Part shown: positions 60,160 through 64,000 of the stretch, piece by piece
How positions within the stretch are numbered: position 1 is the stretch's first letter
Layout: every line of letters begins with the position of its first letter
From: Hyphomicrobium_A sp963812795
GTDB taxonomy: Bacteria; Pseudomonadota; Alphaproteobacteria; Rhizobiales; Hyphomicrobiaceae
Length of the DNA: 64,000 bases
Direction: 5' to 3'
Assembly (NCBI GenBank): GCA_963812795.1
Contig: CAWEWG010000007.1
Location: 1 to 64,000, forward strand
Program-made: the position numbers and the translations under genes
The notes under the pieces: model-generated
Database searches by the model: none
Seen by the model: only the letters and a program-made list of their open reading frames with translations
Told to the model about the DNA's origin: nothing

Positions 60160-60886
60160 TTATTTAATCCCTTTCCTTTGTAGCTCGGATCTCAGCGCAA
60201 CGAACCGCGCGATCAAATACTTGCCTGGACAGTCGGTCCCATACTCGACACTGCCATCGGCCCGCAATCGCTGGGCAACCACGTTCTGGTGGTAGCCGAT
60301 ATTCGCAAGCTTGATAGCGTGCCGCTTCGCTAGCATCTCGAGGAGCTCGACGAGCGACCCCATCTGAGCATCTGTCGGCTGTACTTGGTTTAGATCCCCT
60401 TCCACAGCAACGGTAATATGCTGCTCGATAGGAGTGAGGTAGGTGGTGTTGGAATAGGCGGCAAATTGCAGCGCTCGACCTTCGGCGACGTGGCCGGCTG
60501 CATCAATGAAGAAATGGTATGGGCTGTCCCGAAGGAAAATGTGCTTTGTCGTTGCGCGACCGTGGCTCACACCGCTGATAGAGTATTTGAACATCAGCGC
60601 TTGATGTTTGCGCATCTTCTCGGGCGAGCGATGCGCGGCGTGCCGGCACACCTGTATGGTGGACCGTCAAGTAGTGTGATTGACCGCGCGGGACGAGCGC
60701 CTCCTCGATCCGCGCTTCTATAATTTCGGTCTGTTTTGCTGGACGAGCTTTCCATTCTTTGCGCGATAATATCTTGAGTTCTTCGCCTGATGCGTGGAGC
60801 GGCAGCAGCAGGGCGAGCGACGAAACTATGCGCAGCCGGTGCGGCCGCTCCATCATCCTCAGCTTCTGAATTACACGCAGCATCAT
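60160..60886 (-). CDS. N-acetylmuramoyl-L-alanine amidase (Amidase_2 fold)
   Basis: This peptidoglycan amidase of the PGRP/AmpD-like fold starts MMLRVIQKLRMMERPHRLRI with a hydrophobic signal (VSSLALLLPLHASG). LKILSRKEWKARPA and YLTVHHTGVPA give the first zinc His. After a break near 60620 the frame continues KMRKHQALMFKY, DSPYHFFIDAAGHVAEGRAL, TPIEQHITVAVEGDLNQVQP, IGYHQNVVAQ (second His) and TDCPGKYLIARF with the final zinc Cys. Base composition looks less GC-rich than the surroundings, which may mark transfer. Confidence 0.83.
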
Positions 60887-61356
60887 TTCAAGGCTGGCTG
60901 CTCTTTCGCCTGCTTTATCGGTGATCGTCGGAATGCATAGTGCCCAAAGTAAAGATGCGTTGACGGCTACTACTTGCTGACGATGGCGAACAGATGCTCG
61001 AGTTGCGGCCTGGCCAATTCGTTAGCGAGACGGCCGCCCGCTTGGCATGGCGCGTTCGGTGGAGTTCCGGATTAGGGCATGACAACTGCGGGGGCTGACG
61101 AGAGAGGCATGCAAGACAGACGACCGCTTCAGAACCTTCGGCTCCCGCGGCGAATCTGGTCAGCGGTGGGACACCATCGCTCTCAGGTGCAATACCCGGA
61201 CCCAGCCGCTATGACGCTCCGTCGTGTTACCGCCGGCTGGTTGGAGCAAGGTCACCCATTACGTTGGCCAGAACCGCTTGCTGACGCAAGAAGATCCCGA
61301 TCGGTGTCCACTGCATGAGCAGCGTGAACAATCCGCTTGAAGGCGTGACATTGTTA
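60887..61356. other. Gene-poor stretch
   Basis: No supported gene. A plus-strand frame at 61079-61318 has Arg-rich text without recognisable domain or ribosome site and may be a decayed gene fragment. Confidence 0.4.
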
Positions 61357-61569
61357 TTAGCAGTCGACCCATCTCTGCCATCCGCTTGAGGACGCTTTCT
61401 CTTCGCTGGCGCAGTCTCCGTCCTCGTGCGATTTCATCTGAATGGTCCGCACGGGATCACGAGTACGGAGCGGCATGGCTCTCTTAGCCGTTGCCTTCTT
61501 AAGCTGGCTGCGCCGGCTCGGTTTCTTCGCGGCCTGCCGTCCCGCGCTTTTAGACTTGGTCATTGTCAT
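61357..61569 (-). CDS. Small basic protein, 70 aa
   Basis: The frame begins MTMTKSKSAGRQAAKKPSRR, then SQLKKATAKRAMPLRTRDPV and ends EEKASSSGWQRWVDC. The Lys/Arg-rich N-terminal half resembles nucleic-acid-binding tails and the C-terminal half is acidic. No family is recognised. Translation is plausible but unproven. Confidence 0.45.
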   Translation of the reverse strand: MTMTKSKSAGRQAAKKPSRRSQLKKATAKRAMPLRTRDPVRTIQMKSHEDGDCASEEKASSSGWQRWVDC

Positions 61570-61616
61570 CCTCTCATATCAATCGCAGCTTCTTGTCGTC
61601 CCGCGCCGACGAACCG

Positions 61617-63877
61617 CTACCGTACCCGTTCTGGCGAACGGTCCGAATAGTCATCGCTGCGGGACAGCAGTGGCGTAATACGGCGGACGGCGACGCGACG
61701 GTTCGCTCGCGATGGGCCTTCCGTCGGCACTTTGAGGTACTGTTCACCGTACCCTTGTGTGGTCAGATTTTCCGGGGGCACCCGGAAGGTATCGGACAGA
61801 ATGATGGCCACGGATTCCGCGCGCCGGTCAGACAGCGACAGATTGTCAATTTCCGATCCGACCGCATCCGTATGACCTTCAATGAGGAACATCTCATCGG
61901 GATTGCGCTTCAGGATGCGTCTCATTGCATCCGCCACGCGCTCAAGTTCGAAATCCTGGCTCTCATCAACCTCCCACGAAGCGAATGCAAAATTAATTGC
62001 ATTGAGGTCCACCCGACGCATGCGCTCGCGCAGCCAGCGACTTTGGCGTACCTCTTCGAGGGCATACCCCCGCTGAAGCCTCTCGATGGGCGGGGCGTTG
62101 AGGGCTTCATAGATGTCTTCCTCTGACGCTTCGTCATACTCGACGATGTACTTGTCCCGCGGAATTCGCACGACCGGCGGCGCCAGGTCGACATAGGCGT
62201 CGTAATAACGACCGCGGGGACGGGAGCTGTAAAAGCGGCGATTGTCGACGAGAACGATCTCTCGCCCATCGGCGCCGCGGCGGGAACGGCGCAACAGGCG
62301 CCCGTCCTCATCTTCGAGATTGAGGATTTCGACTCCCCCAAATCCCACATATATGCTGAGGATGGTGCCGTCTTTCCGTCGCTCGCGCTTCGGCGTTGTG
62401 CCGGTACGAGCAAAGCGCCGCGTCTCATCGTGCCGCACGAAGCTGCGGTCTTTTTCGATAACGATCATTCTCTTGTCCGGCTCTTCGATGACGGCGCGCC
62501 GGCCGCCGTCCTCCACTCGTTCTTGCCGCTGCTTCCGAACCTTCACGAACTCGTTCTCGGCTCCTTCACTTCGCCGCTCACGGTCCTGCGTTCGTCCCTT
62601 TAGCTGCGCCCGACGGGGCTTTTTGTTCCGCGTCGCGTTTAGCCTTCTCGAATTCGTCGTCGGCTCTCACGCGCTCCTGTTTAAGCTGCTCGACGGCTTG
62701 CGTTTCGTTTTTTGCGTCTAAGCGGAGCTCGGGCGTCCTCGCGCCATCGCGGCCCCCACCAGTGCGATCGGCTGCGGACGGTTGCTGACCGGCCTTGGTT
62801 TTTCTACCTTCGGCAGTGTTCGCGTCGGCGTCGGCCTTCGCCGCTGCGTCAGCCTTCGCTTTGTCGGCTTCGAGCTGCTTCTGCTTGTCGGCGTCTGCCG
62901 TGCCCTTGTCCACCTCGGGCTTGCGGCCTCGGTCGCCTTATCGCTTGGTTGCTGCTCTTGCCCGTTGACCTTCGGGGCTTCGGGTTTTGCCTTTGCTGCT
63001 TCGCCCTGCTGCTTCTCAGTTTCACCCTGCGCCTTTTCGGCTTCCGGCCGTTTCTGCTTCCCCACGGTTTGGCTGTCGGAGGGGTGGCCTGTCTGCGTCG
63101 GACTGTTGAGGCGCGGGCTCGGGCGTTTGTTTAGCCTTGGCGGCATCTGAAATTCTGCTTCTCGGCTTCCGCTTTGTCCTTTGCTTCGCGCTGCTGCTTC
63201 TCGGCTTCGGCCTGGGCCTTCTCCGCCTCGCGCTGCTGCTGCTTCTCGGCTTCGGCCTGGGCCTTCTCCGCCTCGCGCTGCTGCTGCTTCTCGGCTTCGG
63301 CCTGGGCCTTCTCCGCCTCGCGCTGCTGCTGCTTCTCGGCTTCGGCCTGGGCCTTCTCCGCCTCGCGCTGCTGCTGCTTCTCGGCTTCGGCCTGGGCCTT
63401 CTCCGCCTCGCGCTGCTGCTGCTTCTCGGCTTCGGCCTGGGCCTTCTCCGCCTCGCGCTGCTGCTGCTTCTCGGCTTCGGCCTGGGCCTTCTCCGCCTCG
63501 CGCTGCTGCTGCTTCTCGGCTTCGGCCTGGGCCTTCTCGGCCTCGCGCTGCTGCTGCTTCTCGGCTTCGGCCTGGGCCTTCTCCGCCTCGCGCTGCTGCT
63601 GCTTCTCGGCTTCGGCCTGGGCCTTCTCCGCCTCGCGCTGCTGCTGCTTCTCGGCTTCGGCCTGGGCCTTCTCCGCCTCGCGCTGCTGCTGCTTCTCGGC
63701 CTTAGCCTGAGCCTTCTCGGCCTCGCGATCGTCTTGCTGACTTTGCTCACTCGGAGCCGCGTCCGGTGGCGGTAGATTGGGTGGCTCACCCTGCGCAGCG
63801 ACCGGTAAAGCGAGCAGGCCAGAAAGCACTATCGCGCTCGTTGTCAGGGACAACAAATTCGCGCGGTTGGTTGCCAT
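61617..63877 (-). CDS. OmpA-family protein with long Glu/Gln/Lys repeat region
   Basis: One gene is broken into pieces by shifts near 63150, 62920 and 62600. MATNRANLLSLTTSAIVLSG is a signal peptide. Residues 51-229 are 12 copies of a 15-residue repeat, followed by further charged coiled-coil text (KQKQLEADKAKADAAAKADA). A middle region (MIVIEKDRSFVRHDETRRF) leads to the OmpA C-terminal domain: NAINFAFASWEVDESQDFEL, NPDEMFLIEGHTDAVGSEID, NLSLSDRRAESVAIIL and GYGEQYLKVPTEGPSRANRR. That domain binds diaminopimelate of peptidoglycan. The long helix could span the periplasm between wall and an unknown partner. Confidence 0.85.
63191..63727 (-). repeat. 45-bp coding tandem repeat (12 copies)
   Basis: The unit encodes REAEKAQAEAEKQQQ. 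Eleven full copies plus one of 14 residues fill 537 bases. Copies are almost identical at DNA level, apart from the first (AKAEK) and a single C/G change near 63540, so the array expanded recently or is kept uniform by recombination. Confidence 0.92.
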
Positions 63878-64000
63878 ACGTGGAACTCCATCTCGGTGCG
63901 CCGATTACATCGACTGCCTCCGGTAACGAAGGGGCCAACGGTTTGTTCCGCGGCTGAGCATTCTGGCACGCCAGGCGTACTTGCAGCGCTAGCCAGACAG

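Noticed and set aside
61079..61318. 79-codon plus-strand ORF
   Set aside because: Arg-rich text without domain or ribosome site. It may be a gene fragment but cannot be supported.
63137..63775. Long open frames in all phases over the 45-bp array
   Set aside because: A tandem repeat whose unit is a multiple of three leaves several frames open. Only the minus frame with a signal peptide and charged helix is protein-like.

Overview
The window is chromosomal DNA from a high-GC alphaproteobacterium, most likely of the order Hyphomicrobiales (Xanthobacteraceae / Nitrobacteraceae / Hyphomicrobium-like). Pointers are a DUF2865 secreted protein, a class II DAHP synthase, several Hyphomicrobiales-type small secreted proteins, an OmpA protein with a long Glu/Lys/Gln repeat, and short GTCATCCC-type intergenic palindromes. 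No phage, plasmid, IS element or CRISPR array is evident. This placement is inferred from gene content only.

Layout. 0-5.4 kb: end of an SDR gene, a GCS2-type carboxylate-amine ligase (minus), class II DAHP synthase, glutamine-dependent NAD synthase. 5.5-12.7 kb: Porin_O_P, gltX, a GNAT, a DUF2865 protein, cysS with a coupled GFA protein and a 40-aa membrane peptide. 12.7-18 kb: citramalate synthase, POT peptide transporter, two small exported proteins, MeaB GTPase. 18-25.4 kb: an M48-like protein with a damaged zinc motif, an unusual DsbB, a LOG protein, a TolA-like repeat protein, an Atm1-type ABC exporter and a pseudoazurin. 25.5-30.7 kb: a membrane protein, a reduced sulfur-oxidation module (soxZ, soxY, flavocytochrome-c-type sulfide dehydrogenase flavoprotein, GYD protein) and a FecR-domain protein with Cys-Pro-Lys-Gly-Tyr repeats. 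30.7-45 kb: class V aminotransferase, the beta-oxidation set fadE-fadJ-fadA with a cyclopropane synthase, fadD, and an acyl-carrier-protein / ketosynthase pair. 45-54 kb: tRNA with CAT anticodon, SIMPL protein, a minus-strand run SnoaL-panD-GNAT-nitrilase, small cysteine-rich secreted proteins, HAD-IIA hydrolase, Pr6Pr membrane protein, FkbM methyltransferase. 54-59.7 kb: a Cus-type copper efflux operon. 59.7-64 kb: gene-poor stretch with an amidase, then a large OmpA-family repeat protein.

A dominant technical feature is dozens of single-base frameshifts in conserved, often essential genes (nadE, gltX, cysS, cimA, cusA, fad genes). Nearly all those worked through by hand resolve as one-base insertions, very often an extra C between a G and a purine. 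I treat them as consensus errors and annotate each gene across its breaks. Coordinates therefore run from the first start to the last stop, and exact C-termini are uncertain where a break lies near the end.

The most interesting biology is (i) the stand-alone SoxYZ + sulfide dehydrogenase flavoprotein + GYD cluster beside a pseudoazurin whose promoter holds a clean inverted repeat, (ii) a DsbB whose second cysteine pair sits in a C-terminal tail, (iii) two related four-cysteine secreted mini-proteins, (iv) the FecR protein with CPKGY repeats downstream of a perfect 16-bp palindrome, and (v) a NodF/NodE-like carrier/ketosynthase pair.
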